From: Caedibacter sp. 38-128
GTDB taxonomy: Bacteria; Pseudomonadota; Alphaproteobacteria; Caedimonadales; Caedimonadaceae
DNA: 46,267 nucleotides
Assembly: GCA_001898705.1 (NCBI GenBank)
Contig: MKUU01000036.1
Location: 1-46,267 of the forward strand
Reading direction: 5' to 3'
A program made the translations under genes and the position numbers. Below the pieces are notes generated by a model. That model did not search any database. It was not told the origin of the DNA and worked only from the letters and a program-made list of their open reading frames with translations. The stretch's first letter is position 1, and every line of letters starts with the position of its first letter. Shown piece after piece: positions 1 to 9,191 of this stretch.

Positions 1-433
1 GTTTAAGATGGGAGAAAGATAAGATGCGTTAGATAAGATAAGAAAAAGAAGTAAAGTAACAAGATAGTAAGAACTAAGGGTTTTAAGGGGCTTGGATTTA
101 AAGATTTAAGCGAATGAGTTTCTGCGCCTAAAAACAAGAGAAGAAAAGAAAAACAATGGGAGACAATAAAGATGACATAACCGACCTCAATCGTTCATGA
201 CCAATGGACACGACCTGAACTGAGCCTGCAATCATTTTAGGGTTCAGAAGAAGAGACGCTCTCTCCCTTGGTACCCGGGAAGTGAGACATAAAAATGGAA
301 CTTTGACAGCGTGAATAATTTAAAAGAGGGCCTTTTGAGGCAACAATAACGACCATTCATTTCAAAAGAAGAAAAGAGCGTATAAGACGACAACAATAAA
401 AAAGAAGCTCTTAAAATGAACAAATAATAAAAA
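1..433. other. non-coding stretch downstream of parC
   Basis: No convincing gene is visible. The plus strand is purine-rich, especially in the first 160 bases, and becomes more mixed around 180-300. A short ORF on the minus strand runs from 540 into this region, but it overlaps the parC 3' end and has no recognisable features, so it is treated as a shadow. The region may hold the end of the parC transcript, but no clear GC-rich hairpin with a T-run was found. Confidence 0.4.
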
Positions 434-2656
434 TTAAAATTTATTGTCCTTAGGAAAGCCAAAAGGAGGAAGTTTTCCCGTTTGTGCTCGACTGCCAAGC
501 CAAGGACGTAAGTCGGTAACAGTTCGGTTTTGGCTTCCATAAGCCCAGCTTAAACCTTGGGCGAACGTAAACACTTTTAAGTCTGAAAGGGTTGCTTCTT
601 TATATTTTTGTAAAATGACGCCTTTGCCACGTGAGAGTTGTGGAATTTCAGTTGTCGGAAAAATTAATAATTTGCGATTTGTTCCAATAATTGCAACATG
701 GTCGCCTATGAGAGGAACGCATTTTTGAGCTTTAACCCCCTCATTTAAGATAAGAATTTGTTTGCCCATCTTTGTTTGAGCAAGCGCTTCTTGAGTTTCG
801 ACGATAAACCCTTTGCCATCTGACGTTGTGACCAAGAACTTTTGGTCAAGAGTGTTAGGCTTAATAATGAATATTGAAAGTATTTCATCTTCATTGCCGA
901 GATCAATCAAAAGACGTAATGCTTCTCCATGTCCTCGACCGCTTGGGAGTTTATCAACGCCTAGAGTATAAAAACGGCCATTTGACGCAAAAATTAAGAG
1001 TTTGTCAGTTGATTCACCTTCAAGAATAAAACGTTCTTCGTCTCCTTCTTTATATTTTATATCCTCATGAGCAAGCTGGTGTCCTTTGAGGGTGCGAATC
1101 CAATCTTTGTTTGAGCAAACAATGGTAACAGGTTCCTTTTCCAAAAAGGCTTCAATTGGTACTTCTGTGATTTGAGGGGCTGTTTCAAAAGTTGTACGAC
1201 GTTTCCCAAAAGGATGTGTAGCGCCAAATGCCTTTTCAATTTCTTTAATTTCTTTCGCAATCGCGTGCCATTGATGTTTTTCTGTCGAAAGTAACTCTTG
1301 AAGATCTATTTTTTCTTTTTCAAGGGATTCGAGTTCTTTGATAATTTCAAGTTCTTCAAGTTTTCTTAAAGTGCGCAAGCGCATATTTAAAATAGCTTCA
1401 GCTTGAATATCTGAAAGGCCCCACCGCTTTTGCATCTCGAGTTTAGGGTCATCTTCTTCTCGAATGATGCGGATGACTTCGTCTAAATTTAAATAAGCAA
1501 TTTGATACCCTTTAAGGACTTCAAGACGATGATCTATCTGATTAAGTCGATACTTAGATCTCCGTTGTAAAACTTGTTGGCGGTGCTTGAGAAAAGCTTG
1601 TAAAACTTCTTTCAAGTTCATCACTTTAGGGATGCGTCCTTCTGCTAGGACGTTCATGTTCATATTAAAGCGAATTTCAAGATCTGTTTGTCGATAAAGA
1701 GCTTCCATAAGGATCAAAGGGTCAACAGCCCGACTTTTAGGAATAAGGATAAGTCTTATATCCTCAGCTGATTCATCTCTCACATCACCGAGAAGAGGAA
1801 TTTTCTTCTCAATAATTAGTTCTGCAATTTTTTCAATCAGGCGCGCTTTTTGCACTTGATAAGGAATCTCAGTGACAACAATTTGATACAAGCCACCTTT
1901 AAGAGGCTCAATCTCATAACGTGAGCGCAATCGAAAACTGCCACGTCCTGTTTCATATGCTTTTAAAATGTTTTCACTAGGCTCGACAAGTAACCCCCCC
2001 GTAGGAAAATCAGGCCCAGGCATGACTTCAAGAAGGTTAGAAACAGGTGTTGTTGGGTCTTTGAGGAGTAGTTGAAGGGCAGTACAAATTTCCCCAACAT
2101 TATGGGGGGGAATATTTGTTGCCATACCTACAGCAATTCCTGTTGCCCCATTTGCTAAAAGATTTGGAAACTTTGCAGGAAGAACAAGGGGTTCTTCAGT
2201 TTCATTATTGTAAGTTTTTTGAAAATCAACAGCTTCTTCATAAATGCCTTCAAGCATATAGGCGGATGCCAACGTGAGGCGAGCTTCTGTGTAGCGCATT
2301 GCTGCCGCATTATCACCATCAAGACTTCCAAAATTTCCTTGCCCATCAACCATAAGGTAGCGAAGAGAGAAATCTTGGGCCATACGAACCATTGATTCGT
2401 AGATAGGATCATTGCCATGCGGGTGATATTTCATCATAACATAACCCACCGCACTTGCTGATTTACGATAGGGTTTATCTTGCGTATTACCAGATTCACC
2501 CATGGCATACAAAATGCGTCTTTGAACAGGTTTTAAGCCATCTCGAACATCAGGAAGTGAGCGGGCAGTAATCGTGGAAAGAGCATAACTTAAATAACGT
2601 TCAGAAAGAGCTTCATTAAGAAGCGTATCTTTAACCCGACCAATAGAATCTGTCAT
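434..2656 (-). CDS. parC: DNA topoisomerase IV subunit A (ParC)
   Basis: The A subunit of topoisomerase IV cuts and religates DNA and unlinks daughter chromosomes together with ParE, which is not in this window. The 740 residues open with the typical breakage-reunion domain. The catalytic tyrosine is Tyr122 in AAAMRYTEAR, preceded by Arg121. A long coiled region around 370-470 precedes a C-terminal blade-type domain. The length and weak C-terminal gyrase box favour ParC over GyrA. In the quinolone-determining loop (KYHPHGNDPIYE, about 76-87) the position equivalent to E. coli Ser80 is Asp83. The gene starts with ATG and overlaps the end of recO by four bases, so the two are probably cotranscribed. 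Confidence 0.95.
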   Translation of the reverse strand: MTDSIGRVKDTLLNEALSERYLSYALSTITARSLPDVRDGLKPVQRRILYAMGESGNTQDKPYRKSASAVGYVMMKYHPHGNDPIYESMVRMAQDFSLRYLMVDGQGNFGSLDGDNAAAMRYTEARLTLASAYMLEGIYEEAVDFQKTYNNETEEPLVLPAKFPNLLANGATGIAVGMATNIPPHNVGEICTALQLLLKDPTTPVSNLLEVMPGPDFPTGGLLVEPSENILKAYETGRGSFRLRSRYEIEPLKGGLYQIVVTEIPYQVQKARLIEKIAELIIEKKIPLLGDVRDESAEDIRLILIPKSRAVDPLILMEALYRQTDLEIRFNMNMNVLAEGRIPKVMNLKEVLQAFLKHRQQVLQRRSKYRLNQIDHRLEVLKGYQIAYLNLDEVIRIIREEDDPKLEMQKRWGLSDIQAEAILNMRLRTLRKLEELEIIKELESLEKEKIDLQELLSTEKHQWHAIAKEIKEIEKAFGATHPFGKRRTTFETAPQITEVPIEAFLEKEPVTIVCSNKDWIRTLKGHQLAHEDIKYKEGDEERFILEGESTDKLLIFASNGRFYTLGVDKLPSGRGHGEALRLLIDLGNEDEILSIFIIKPNTLDQKFLVTTSDGKGFIVETQEALAQTKMGKQILILNEGVKAQKCVPLIGDHVAIIGTNRKLLIFPTTEIPQLSRGKGVILQKYKEATLSDLKVFTFAQGLSWAYGSQNRTVTDLRPWLGSRAQTGKLPPFGFPKDNKF

Positions 2657-3396
2657 TCGGGCCTCAATATATAAGATTGGCGTGCTAGCCGATTTTTAAA
2701 ACGTTCACGAGCGGCAGGTAAACTTAACCCATGAAGACCAAATAAATAACGGTTTAAAAAATATTCGTTTAATTCAAGCACTGCCAAAAGCTCCTTACTT
2801 GAAAGAGAAATCTCATGCCTCTTAGATTCTGTCAAGCAAGGAGGAAGTTTTAAAAGACGATCTTGATAGGGAGAGCCAGCAATTTTGGAAACAGCCCGTC
2901 CTGTTCGCGGTGATATAAAGATGAGATCTTGTTTACTTCCTGTGGCGGCGCATGTTGAAAAATCGAGTGAAATACCTGCATATTTAAGCAAAAGAAGTTC
3001 AAGATCAATTAAAAACCACGCCCAATTTTCTTGTGCTAAGTTGTAGAGAAATTTCTGTAAATTATGAAAAATTTCTTCCTGATGTTCACGTTCAGGAAGA
3101 ATAGCATCAATAAGAGAACAAGCTGTATTAAGGGCTTCAAGCCGTAGGGGATTTTGGAAAATCATTGCAAAAGTGCTATGGATATTTTCAAGGCGCCATG
3201 TGCCTAGATGTTCGGGTAGGCGAGCTTGCCAAGTGACTTCACAAAAGTTACCAAGGTGAAAAACTTGTTCTGCCTTTTTACTCAGCCGTGTGACTCCCAA
3301 GTGGCGACCATGAGCCTTGGTTAGCAGAGTGACAATAATTTTATCCTCACCAAGCCGCTTAAGCGCAATAATAATGCCTTGATCCTTCCACTGCAA
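2653..3396 (-). CDS. recO: DNA repair protein RecO
   Basis: RecO works with RecF and RecR to load RecA on SSB-coated gaps during recombinational repair. The 247-residue product has the family N-terminal OB-fold, starting MQWKDQGIIIALKRLGED, followed by a helical domain; the length is normal. The start is a TTG at 3394-3396. It is supported by AAAGGA seven bases upstream and by the absence of an ATG that would keep the OB-fold intact. Its stop overlaps the parC start (ATGA-type overlap), indicating translational coupling. Confidence 0.9.
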   Translation of the reverse strand: MQWKDQGIIIALKRLGEDKIIVTLLTKAHGRHLGVTRLSKKAEQVFHLGNFCEVTWQARLPEHLGTWRLENIHSTFAMIFQNPLRLEALNTACSLIDAILPEREHQEEIFHNLQKFLYNLAQENWAWFLIDLELLLLKYAGISLDFSTCAATGSKQDLIFISPRTGRAVSKIAGSPYQDRLLKLPPCLTESKRHEISLSSKELLAVLELNEYFLNRYLFGLHGLSLPAARERFKNRLARQSYILRPE

Positions 3397-3482
3397 ACTA
3401 GAATCCTTTGCACCTTATGAGTAAAGATTTGAATTAAGTAGGCTGCTAGCCTTGATCAAGATTAGCATTCTAAACTTAAATT

Positions 3483-4382
3483 TTAAGCTACTTTAGGCAA
3501 ATTAGAAAGGTTTTTTGTTTTCTTTATAAAATTCACAATATAATCACCCAATAAACGAACCTTTTTAGAGTCTTTCAAGTGTTCAGGATAGACATAATAA
3601 GCATCAATGGTAGGCCCCTTAACTTCAGGCAAAACTTCAACTAATTTACCGCTTCTTAGAAGTAAGTTTTCTTGAGCAAGAGTAACAATTCCTAAGCCTT
3701 GTTCTGCAGCATGGTAGGGGCTACAGACAATTAAATAAGGATCTCGGGCTTTGCTGTCTTTGATCCCTAAAGCTAAATGCCATTTGAGGTCTGATAGGGT
3801 GTGGCCATACGTACCATGTGTAATCATATGATGAGAATCTAAATCCTCAATGATTTTGGGTGTTCCATGAGTTGCTAGGTATTCTGGGCTTGCAAACAAT
3901 TTTAAGTGGAATTGCATAAGATGGCGTTGAATCCAAGTGGGGCGGTCTGGCATGAACGGAACAATTGCCGCATCAACCTCGTTAAGAGTAAATTCATTAA
4001 GGCGTTCAATAGGGATCATATGAAGACGAATTTTGGGGTATTGCTTTAAAAATTCTGCAATGTATTGGATAAGAATAGTTGCTGTCCAACCACCAGGAAT
4101 AGCAATCCTTAATACACCTTGCGGTTCGACGCCTACTTCATTTAATAACGAGCGAGCAGCATCAAGTTCAGCAAAAATTTTATGAGCAGATTCAAAAAGA
4201 ACTTCGCCTTGATCTGTTAAGCTAAGCCCTCGGCCTTGTCGATAAAATAGGGGTGCTTTAAGGCGATGTTCAAGATCACTAATATGCCGACTTACAGCTG
4301 AAGGGCTTAAATTTAAATCACAATTCGTGAAACTTTTAGCTTTTGCTGCATAGTAAAAAATACGTAACTTATCAAGATCCAT
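3483..4382 (-). CDS. LysR-family transcriptional regulator
   Basis: A 299-residue LysR-type regulator. The N-terminal winged helix-turn-helix covers about residues 1-60 and includes SPSAVSRHISDLEHRL and the wing LSLTDQGEVLFE. The rest is the periplasmic-binding-like effector domain, with RIAIPGGW near the domain start. The ATG is supported by AAGGAA about six bases upstream. LysR regulators often control a divergent neighbour, but here sodB lies in the same direction, upstream, so no target is evident. The effector cannot be inferred from sequence. Confidence 0.88.
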   Translation of the reverse strand: MDLDKLRIFYYAAKAKSFTNCDLNLSPSAVSRHISDLEHRLKAPLFYRQGRGLSLTDQGEVLFESAHKIFAELDAARSLLNEVGVEPQGVLRIAIPGGWTATILIQYIAEFLKQYPKIRLHMIPIERLNEFTLNEVDAAIVPFMPDRPTWIQRHLMQFHLKLFASPEYLATHGTPKIIEDLDSHHMITHGTYGHTLSDLKWHLALGIKDSKARDPYLIVCSPYHAAEQGLGIVTLAQENLLLRSGKLVEVLPEVKGPTIDAYYVYPEHLKDSKKVRLLGDYIVNFIKKTKNLSNLPKVA

Positions 4383-4526
4383 AGCTTTTCCTTATCATAT
4401 TAAGTTATAGAACTAAATTACATGTAGGAAGCAATTCTATTATTACAATAGTAAAAATTAGAAATTATTGATCTTTTTTATGTATATTTTTATATGCCTT
4501 GCATAACAAACGTAAAATTGACTGTG

Positions 4527-4550
4527 AGGGTATGCAAAAATTGCAACCCT
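4527..4550. other. strong hairpin between LysR gene and sodB
   Basis: The inverted repeat AGGGT-A-TGCAA / TTGCA-ACCCT has ten paired bases, one bulged A and a three-base loop. It lies downstream of sodB (transcribed leftward) and upstream of the LysR gene. On the minus strand no T-run directly follows it, so it is not a textbook terminator for sodB. It could be a weak terminator, an RNA 3'-end stabiliser or an operator. Confidence 0.45.
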
Positions 4551-4611
4551 AAAAAAATCAATCAGCAGCGATTACGTCAATATTTGTTAGGAAGGTAAGT
4601 TTTGTCGATTT

Positions 4612-5220
4612 TTACTTGATCGCTTTTAAAAAATTTTCTTCAGCAAAACGCCAATTAACAAGATGATTCAAGAAAATGTCCAAGTAATCCGGGCGACGAT
4701 TTTGATAATCTAGATAATAAGCATGCTCCCAAACATCACAGGTTAAAAGAGCAACCTGCCCATGGATCATAGGAAGATCTGCATTCCCTGTTTTTGTGAT
4801 TTTTAACTTTTCATTCTCAAGCACAAGCCACGCCCAACCAGAACCAAATTGGGTTACTCCTGCTTGTTTAAAAGCATTTTTAAATTCTGAAAAATTGCCA
4901 AAATCTTCATTTATTTTCAGTGCTAAAGCTCCTTGTGGTTCTCCACCACCGTTTGGTGTCATGGAATTCCATAAGAAAGTATGATTCCAAACTTGAGCCG
5001 CATTATTGAAGATGCTGCTTCTCGATGAAACTTGAGCTGTCTGTATAATGATCTCTTCTAACGTGGCATTTGCAAGGTCAGTCGCATCAGTAAGAAGGTT
5101 GTTAAGATTGGTGACATAAGCTTGATGATGTTTGCCATAATGAAAATCAAGGGTGCGCTCTGAGAGATATGGCTCCAAAGCATCATGTCCATAAGGAAGG
5201 GGAGGAAGAGTAAATGCCAT
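4612..5220 (-). CDS. sodB: superoxide dismutase, Fe type
   Basis: Detoxifies superoxide to oxygen and hydrogen peroxide in the cytoplasm. The 202-residue protein is full length. The four metal ligands are visible: His27 in DFHYGKHH, His80 in QVWNHTFLW, and Asp162 and His166 in DVWEHAYYLDY. FNNAAQVWNHTF carries the Gln typical of Fe-type enzymes in the second shell, so iron is the likelier metal; cambialistic use cannot be excluded. The start ATG is preceded by AGGT. It lies 41 bases downstream of bamE on the same strand. Confidence 0.95.
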   Translation of the reverse strand: MAFTLPPLPYGHDALEPYLSERTLDFHYGKHHQAYVTNLNNLLTDATDLANATLEEIIIQTAQVSSRSSIFNNAAQVWNHTFLWNSMTPNGGGEPQGALALKINEDFGNFSEFKNAFKQAGVTQFGSGWAWLVLENEKLKITKTGNADLPMIHGQVALLTCDVWEHAYYLDYQNRRPDYLDIFLNHLVNWRFAEENFLKAIK

Positions 5221-5261
5221 ATTGTTTACCTTTCGATTGGTTTATTTTAGATAAGTAAATC

Positions 5262-5714
5262 TTATTTTCCGGTTTTAGGATCTTCTTTACGACCTGCTCG
5301 TCCAAAATTGCCAAATATTTGATGAAGGAGTGGTCGTTCATGACCTACAGAAGGGGTGACATCAGTGCTAGGATTAATCTCTTCTTCAGGTGTTGTTTTT
5401 ATTAAAACTTCTTTCACTTTATCAGACATATTAAACCGAATTAAAATAAGCTTTTGTTCAAGTGGCTGAGGGGCAAAGAAAGAAAGGCTTTCTGTTACTT
5501 TATAATAATAGATCCATGTATTTTCGTCAAAAAGTGTCGTACTTGAAGGACTACCGAGCATGCGTAATACATCTTCTTTCGTGTATTGATCAGCTTTTAT
5601 TTTCGCAACCTCAGTCAGATCTGGTAGTTTTCCCCGATGATCAATACGTGAGCTACAGCCAACAAGCATAAGAAAAGAGCTTACAAGAAAACAAAAGCTT
5701 AAATTCCAAGTCAT
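5262..5714 (-). CDS. bamE: BamE/SmpA-OmlA outer-membrane lipoprotein
   Basis: Predicted lipoprotein component of the BAM complex that inserts beta-barrel proteins. From the ATG at 5714 the product has a lipoprotein signal (MTWNLSFCFLVSSFLML) and the lipobox LVGC. A SmpA/OmlA fold follows, with the typical TKEDVLRMLGSPSST segment and the aromatic strand WIYYYK. An ATG at 5759 would add 15 residues before the signal, which is less likely. The last 40 residues are polar and unlike the core fold. BamA is also in the window, about 35 kb away. Confidence 0.85.
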   Translation of the reverse strand: MTWNLSFCFLVSSFLMLVGCSSRIDHRGKLPDLTEVAKIKADQYTKEDVLRMLGSPSSTTLFDENTWIYYYKVTESLSFFAPQPLEQKLILIRFNMSDKVKEVLIKTTPEEEINPSTDVTPSVGHERPLLHQIFGNFGRAGRKEDPKTGK

Positions 5715-5798
5715 AAAGTTCTCAATAATTAAATGTTTGAATATCTGTTGACTTTGCACGTCAATTCATAAAAGTCAATACAGCTTAGGACATAAAAC

Positions 5799-5827
5799 TT
5801 GCCTTTCACAATAAAAATTCATATAAA
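5799..5827 (+). promoter_or_regulatory. predicted sigma70-type promoter of the zinc-ribbon/gmhA/hldE operon
   Basis: TTGCCT at 5799-5804 and TATAAA at 5822-5827 are separated by 17 bases, close to the housekeeping consensus. This places transcription start near 5834. The 5' leader would be about 25 bases and contains TAGGA-GTT-TCCTA (5841-5853), a small hairpin that includes the likely Shine-Dalgarno TAGGAG. Confidence 0.55.
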
Positions 5828-5858
5828 TTTAAGAAAATTATAGGAGTTTCCTACTAAG

Positions 5859-6557
5859 ATGATTCTAACTTGTCCTTCTTGTCAGAAACGTTATATGATT
5901 GAATCACGCGAGATTGGCTCAAAAGGGAGACTTGTTCGTTGTGTGGCTTGCCGCCATACCTGGCAGCAAAAATTAGATGAAGATATGTCAGCTTTGGCAG
6001 ATTTAACGGCAGACTTCTTTTCTGAAAAAGAAAACATAGCGGTATCCAAACGGCATCCTGCAATTTGGATTCTTATGACAGCTGGAATAATCCTTCTTTT
6101 GGGATCATTTTTAATGGCTCGAAATACCATTGTCTCTCATTGGCCAAGTACTGAGAAATTTTTTTCAAGAATTGGTTTTTCAGTCTCAAACCATACTGAA
6201 GGCTTGCAAATAGAAAATATTGCACCTGTTCAGCTTACACAAGGAATGGATTCGATGATTGTTCTAAAAGGTGATCTTGTGAATACTTCTTCTTTAATAC
6301 GCACTATTCCTACTTTACACATTATTGTAAAAGGCGATTGTAAAGGGGCTCCTTTAACATCCCAGCTAAAAATGCAATTAAAGCAAACATTAGCAAAAAT
6401 GGTTAAAGGTTCTGGAACGAATGATGGGCTCTGCACTTTAGAGGAGTGGGATTATAATCTTTCTGAGTCACGTTTATTTCCTTCCGAGCGTTTAAGTTTT
6501 GAAACAACACCTCATGCTATGGTAGAAGGTGCAAAAGACATTACAGTTGAGTTTTAG
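5859..6557 (+). CDS. MJ0042-type zinc-ribbon membrane protein
   Basis: The first 35 residues form an MJ0042 zinc ribbon with two CxxC pairs, Cys5/Cys8 and Cys28/Cys31. A single membrane segment follows at about 68-86 (IWILMTAGIILLLGSF), then an extracytoplasmic domain resembling the DUF3426 part of such proteins. The 232-residue architecture is common in alphaproteobacteria, where its function is unknown. The zinc ribbon would be cytoplasmic. It is first in a run with gmhA (9 bases away) and hldE, so it is probably cotranscribed with heptose genes, though a functional link is not shown. Confidence 0.85.
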   Translation: MILTCPSCQKRYMIESREIGSKGRLVRCVACRHTWQQKLDEDMSALADLTADFFSEKENIAVSKRHPAIWILMTAGIILLLGSFLMARNTIVSHWPSTEKFFSRIGFSVSNHTEGLQIENIAPVQLTQGMDSMIVLKGDLVNTSSLIRTIPTLHIIVKGDCKGAPLTSQLKMQLKQTLAKMVKGSGTNDGLCTLEEWDYNLSESRLFPSERLSFETTPHAMVEGAKDITVEF

Positions 6558-6566
6558 GAGGTTTTT

Positions 6567-7178
6567 ATGTCTTTAACAACTTCATCAGTCGTCACCACAA
6601 TTTCTTGGGAGGCATTTTTTCAGGCTGAATTAAAAGAGCATTTAATAGTCGCTGAAGAAACTCAAAAGAGTATGCAAAACCAATTTATATCCCTCGTTGA
6701 AATGGCAATTAACACGTTGCAAAAAGGGGGAAAAATAATCTTTTTTGGAAACGGTGGAAGCGCGGCCGATTCTCAGCATTTGGCGACAGAATTAACTGTA
6801 CGATATCGTAAGAATCGTGCAGCCCTTGCGGCACTCGCACTAACGACAGATACTTCGGCGTTGACAGCAATTGGAAATGACTTTGGTTTTGATCATCTTT
6901 TTGAAAGACAGATAGAAGCCCTTGCCAAGCCAGATGATCTTATTATTGGGATTACAACATCTGGTAAAAGCCCCAATGTTATTTTAGCCTTTAAAAAGGC
7001 GCAGGCATTGGGACTTAAGACGGTTGCTTTTACCGGCGGAACAGGTGGAGAATTGCCAGGAATAGTCGATTTAATGCTTTGTGTTCCGTCATTTACAACG
7101 AGTCGTATTCAAGAAATGCATATCACTTTGGGGCAAATGTTGTGTGGGGCCTTGGAAGATTTCTTTGCTAACTCTTAA
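6567..7178 (+). CDS. gmhA: sedoheptulose-7-phosphate isomerase GmhA
   Basis: Converts sedoheptulose 7-phosphate to D-glycero-D-manno-heptose 7-phosphate, the first step of ADP-heptose synthesis for the LPS inner core. The 203-residue SIS-domain protein shows the sugar-phosphate loop FFGNGGSAADSQH (about 59-71), the acidic Glu75 in HLATELTVRY, the second phosphate loop GITTSGKSPNV, and His185 in QEMHITLGQ. These fit GmhA rather than DiaA. The ATG has a strong TAGGAGG. HldE follows after five bases. Confidence 0.93.
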   Translation: MSLTTSSVVTTISWEAFFQAELKEHLIVAEETQKSMQNQFISLVEMAINTLQKGGKIIFFGNGGSAADSQHLATELTVRYRKNRAALAALALTTDTSALTAIGNDFGFDHLFERQIEALAKPDDLIIGITTSGKSPNVILAFKKAQALGLKTVAFTGGTGGELPGIVDLMLCVPSFTTSRIQEMHITLGQMLCGALEDFFANS

Positions 7179-7183
7179 GGTTC

Positions 7184-8662
7184 ATGATGGTCTCTTCTTC
7201 AAACTTTGATCATTATTTAGATAATTTGGCCCACACACGTCTATTGTGTTTGGGTGACATAATGCTTGATTGTTTTATTTATGGTCGAGTGGAACGTATT
7301 TCTCCTGAAGCACCTGTTCCTGTATTCCACATGAATCATAAAACGATGTCTGTGGGAGGCGCAGGAAACGTCGTACGAAATCTATCTGCCCTTGGCGTTG
7401 AAACTTCTTTTTGTGGTATGATTGGTCGAGATAATGAAGGAGAGGAATTAAAGAAATTAATCGATGAGCTCCCTAAAACGACGGGGTGCTTGATTCAAGA
7501 TCTTCATCGACCCACAACGCATAAAATACGCTATCTAGCCCATAATCAACAAGTACTGAGAGCCGATAATGAGGCAACTTTTCCTCTTTCTGTTGAACTT
7601 CAAGACCAAGTCATCCAGTATTTTCAAACACAGCTATCTTTGGTTAATGGCGTCATCTTTTCAGATTATGGCAAAGGAATGTTGCCTCCGACGCTTTTGA
7701 AAGAGCTAATTTCTTTAGCAAATCAAGCAGGAAAGCCTGTTATTGTGGATCCTAAAGGCTCAGATTACAGCATCTATCGTGGCGCAACAGTTCTGACACC
7801 TAACTTGAAAGAACTTGCTCAAGCAACCCGTATGCCGGTTTCTAAAGATGATCAAATTGTTGAGGCGGCCTTAAACCTCATCAATAAATACGACATTAAT
7901 GCTGTGCTTGTGACGCGCAGTGAACAAGGCATGAGCTTAATTCGTGCAAACCAAGAACCCTTCCATATTCCAACGCACGCTATTGAAGTCTTTGATGTTT
8001 CGGGAGCAGGTGACACAGTTATTGCGGCATTTTCTGCAGCTTTATTGGGAGGTGCTTCTTTTGAAGAAGCGGCTTACCTTGCAAATGTGGCGGCTGGCCT
8101 TGTTGTTGCAAAGGTTGGAACGGCAACTGTTAGTTCAGAAGAGATACGAAACCTTATGAAAAAGAAAGACATCTCTTTTATAAAAAATAAAAATTTAAAT
8201 CTTTCCGAGGCAAACGATATTGTCATTCAATGGAAACGACAGGGAATGAAGGTTGGGTTTACAAATGGATGTTTCGATCTTCTTCATCCTGGGCATATAG
8301 CTCTTTTGCGAGAGGCAAAATCAAAGTGTGATAAGTTAATTGTAGGTTTGAATAGTAATGCCTCAATTCAGCGTTTAAAAGGGCCACAACGCCCCATACA
8401 ATCTCAAGAGGCAAGAGCAATGGTGTTAGCTTCTTTAGAAATGGTCGATATGGTTGTCATTTTTGAAGAAGATACGCCGATAAACCTTATTCATACATTA
8501 CGTCCCGATGTTCTTGTAAAAGGTGCCGACTATACGGTTGATAAAGTTGTTGGAGCCCATGAGGTCCAAAGCTGGGGAGGTGAAGTTATATTAGTCGAAC
8601 TAATCCCTGAGCAGAGCACAACAAGAACCGTCCATAAAATAAAAGAAGCTCAAAAAGTCTGA
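7184..8662 (+). CDS. hldE: bifunctional heptose-7-phosphate kinase / heptose-1-phosphate adenylyltransferase HldE
   Basis: Performs two steps of ADP-heptose synthesis. Residues 1-330 form a ribokinase-family kinase that phosphorylates heptose 7-phosphate at C1, with the anion-hole motif GAGDT at 274-278 and Asp277 as the expected base. Residues 350-492 form a cytidylyltransferase-like nucleotidyltransferase with TNGCFDLLHPGH at 360-371. The fused 492-residue form is standard in proteobacteria. Two adjacent ATGs can serve as start. GmhB and HldD are not in the window. An exported coiled-coil gene follows after 41 bases. Confidence 0.94.
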   Translation: MMVSSSNFDHYLDNLAHTRLLCLGDIMLDCFIYGRVERISPEAPVPVFHMNHKTMSVGGAGNVVRNLSALGVETSFCGMIGRDNEGEELKKLIDELPKTTGCLIQDLHRPTTHKIRYLAHNQQVLRADNEATFPLSVELQDQVIQYFQTQLSLVNGVIFSDYGKGMLPPTLLKELISLANQAGKPVIVDPKGSDYSIYRGATVLTPNLKELAQATRMPVSKDDQIVEAALNLINKYDINAVLVTRSEQGMSLIRANQEPFHIPTHAIEVFDVSGAGDTVIAAFSAALLGGASFEEAAYLANVAAGLVVAKVGTATVSSEEIRNLMKKKDISFIKNKNLNLSEANDIVIQWKRQGMKVGFTNGCFDLLHPGHIALLREAKSKCDKLIVGLNSNASIQRLKGPQRPIQSQEARAMVLASLEMVDMVVIFEEDTPINLIHTLRPDVLVKGADYTVDKVVGAHEVQSWGGEVILVELIPEQSTTRTVHKIKEAQKV

Positions 8663-8703
8663 GCTAAGTCGCGTAATTTTTAAACTTATCTAAAGGAATA
8701 ACC

Positions 8704-9156
8704 ATGAAAAAAGAAACAATTATTTATACTATGCTTAGTGGATTGATGATATCCGGTGCATCAATTGCTTCGGATACTGAGTTTACGGAAACAGAGAAAA
8801 AGCATATTACGCAACCATCACCAATCGAGATTACTTCAGAAGTTCTAACAGCAACCCAAGACACTGAAATTACACAACTAAAGGCAAGCTTAGCGAGTAA
8901 GAATGAAGTTATAATTGCACTGGATTCAGAGCTTGAAACAACTAGAGAAAAATATGTAAAAATAAGTAAAGAATTAGCTGCAAGAACTCTAAGAATAGAA
9001 AAATTAGAGCTAGAAGTTGAAAGTAAGGACTTGGAATTAGTATTGCTTAAAGAGAAATTAGCTTTACAGGAAAAGCATATTTTTGGTGAGGCAAATTCAA
9101 ATGCTCCTAATCATGAGCAGGAAGATGAGCAGGAGGACCCCGCGGGTGCTTTATAA
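8704..9156 (+). CDS. exported coiled-coil protein, paralogue A
   Basis: Not a recognised family. The 150-residue product starts with an apparent signal peptide (MKKETIIYTMLSGLMISG, cleavage likely near ASIAS-D). Residues 55-130 are a heptad-rich coiled coil (LETTREKYVKISKELA, LRIEKLELEVESKD). The tail is acidic (EQEDEQEDP). The signal peptide and the last 85 residues closely match the gene at 12344-13213, and similarity also holds at DNA level, so the two are recent duplicates. The ATG follows AAAGGAA. A terminator follows at 9192-9216. A periplasmic or surface role is inference. Confidence 0.75.
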   Translation: MKKETIIYTMLSGLMISGASIASDTEFTETEKKHITQPSPIEITSEVLTATQDTEITQLKASLASKNEVIIALDSELETTREKYVKISKELAARTLRIEKLELEVESKDLELVLLKEKLALQEKHIFGEANSNAPNHEQEDEQEDPAGAL

Positions 9157-9191
9157 GGCTTGAGCTTAATAAACATTAATAGCTAACAAGG

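Noticed and set aside
244-540. 98-residue minus-strand ORF at the left end
   Set aside because: It overlaps the parC 3' end in another frame, lacks a ribosome-binding site and has no recognisable domain.
4527-4550. Rho-independent terminator for sodB
   Set aside because: The stem is good, but on the transcribed strand the T-run lies before the stem rather than after, so it is listed only as a hairpin.
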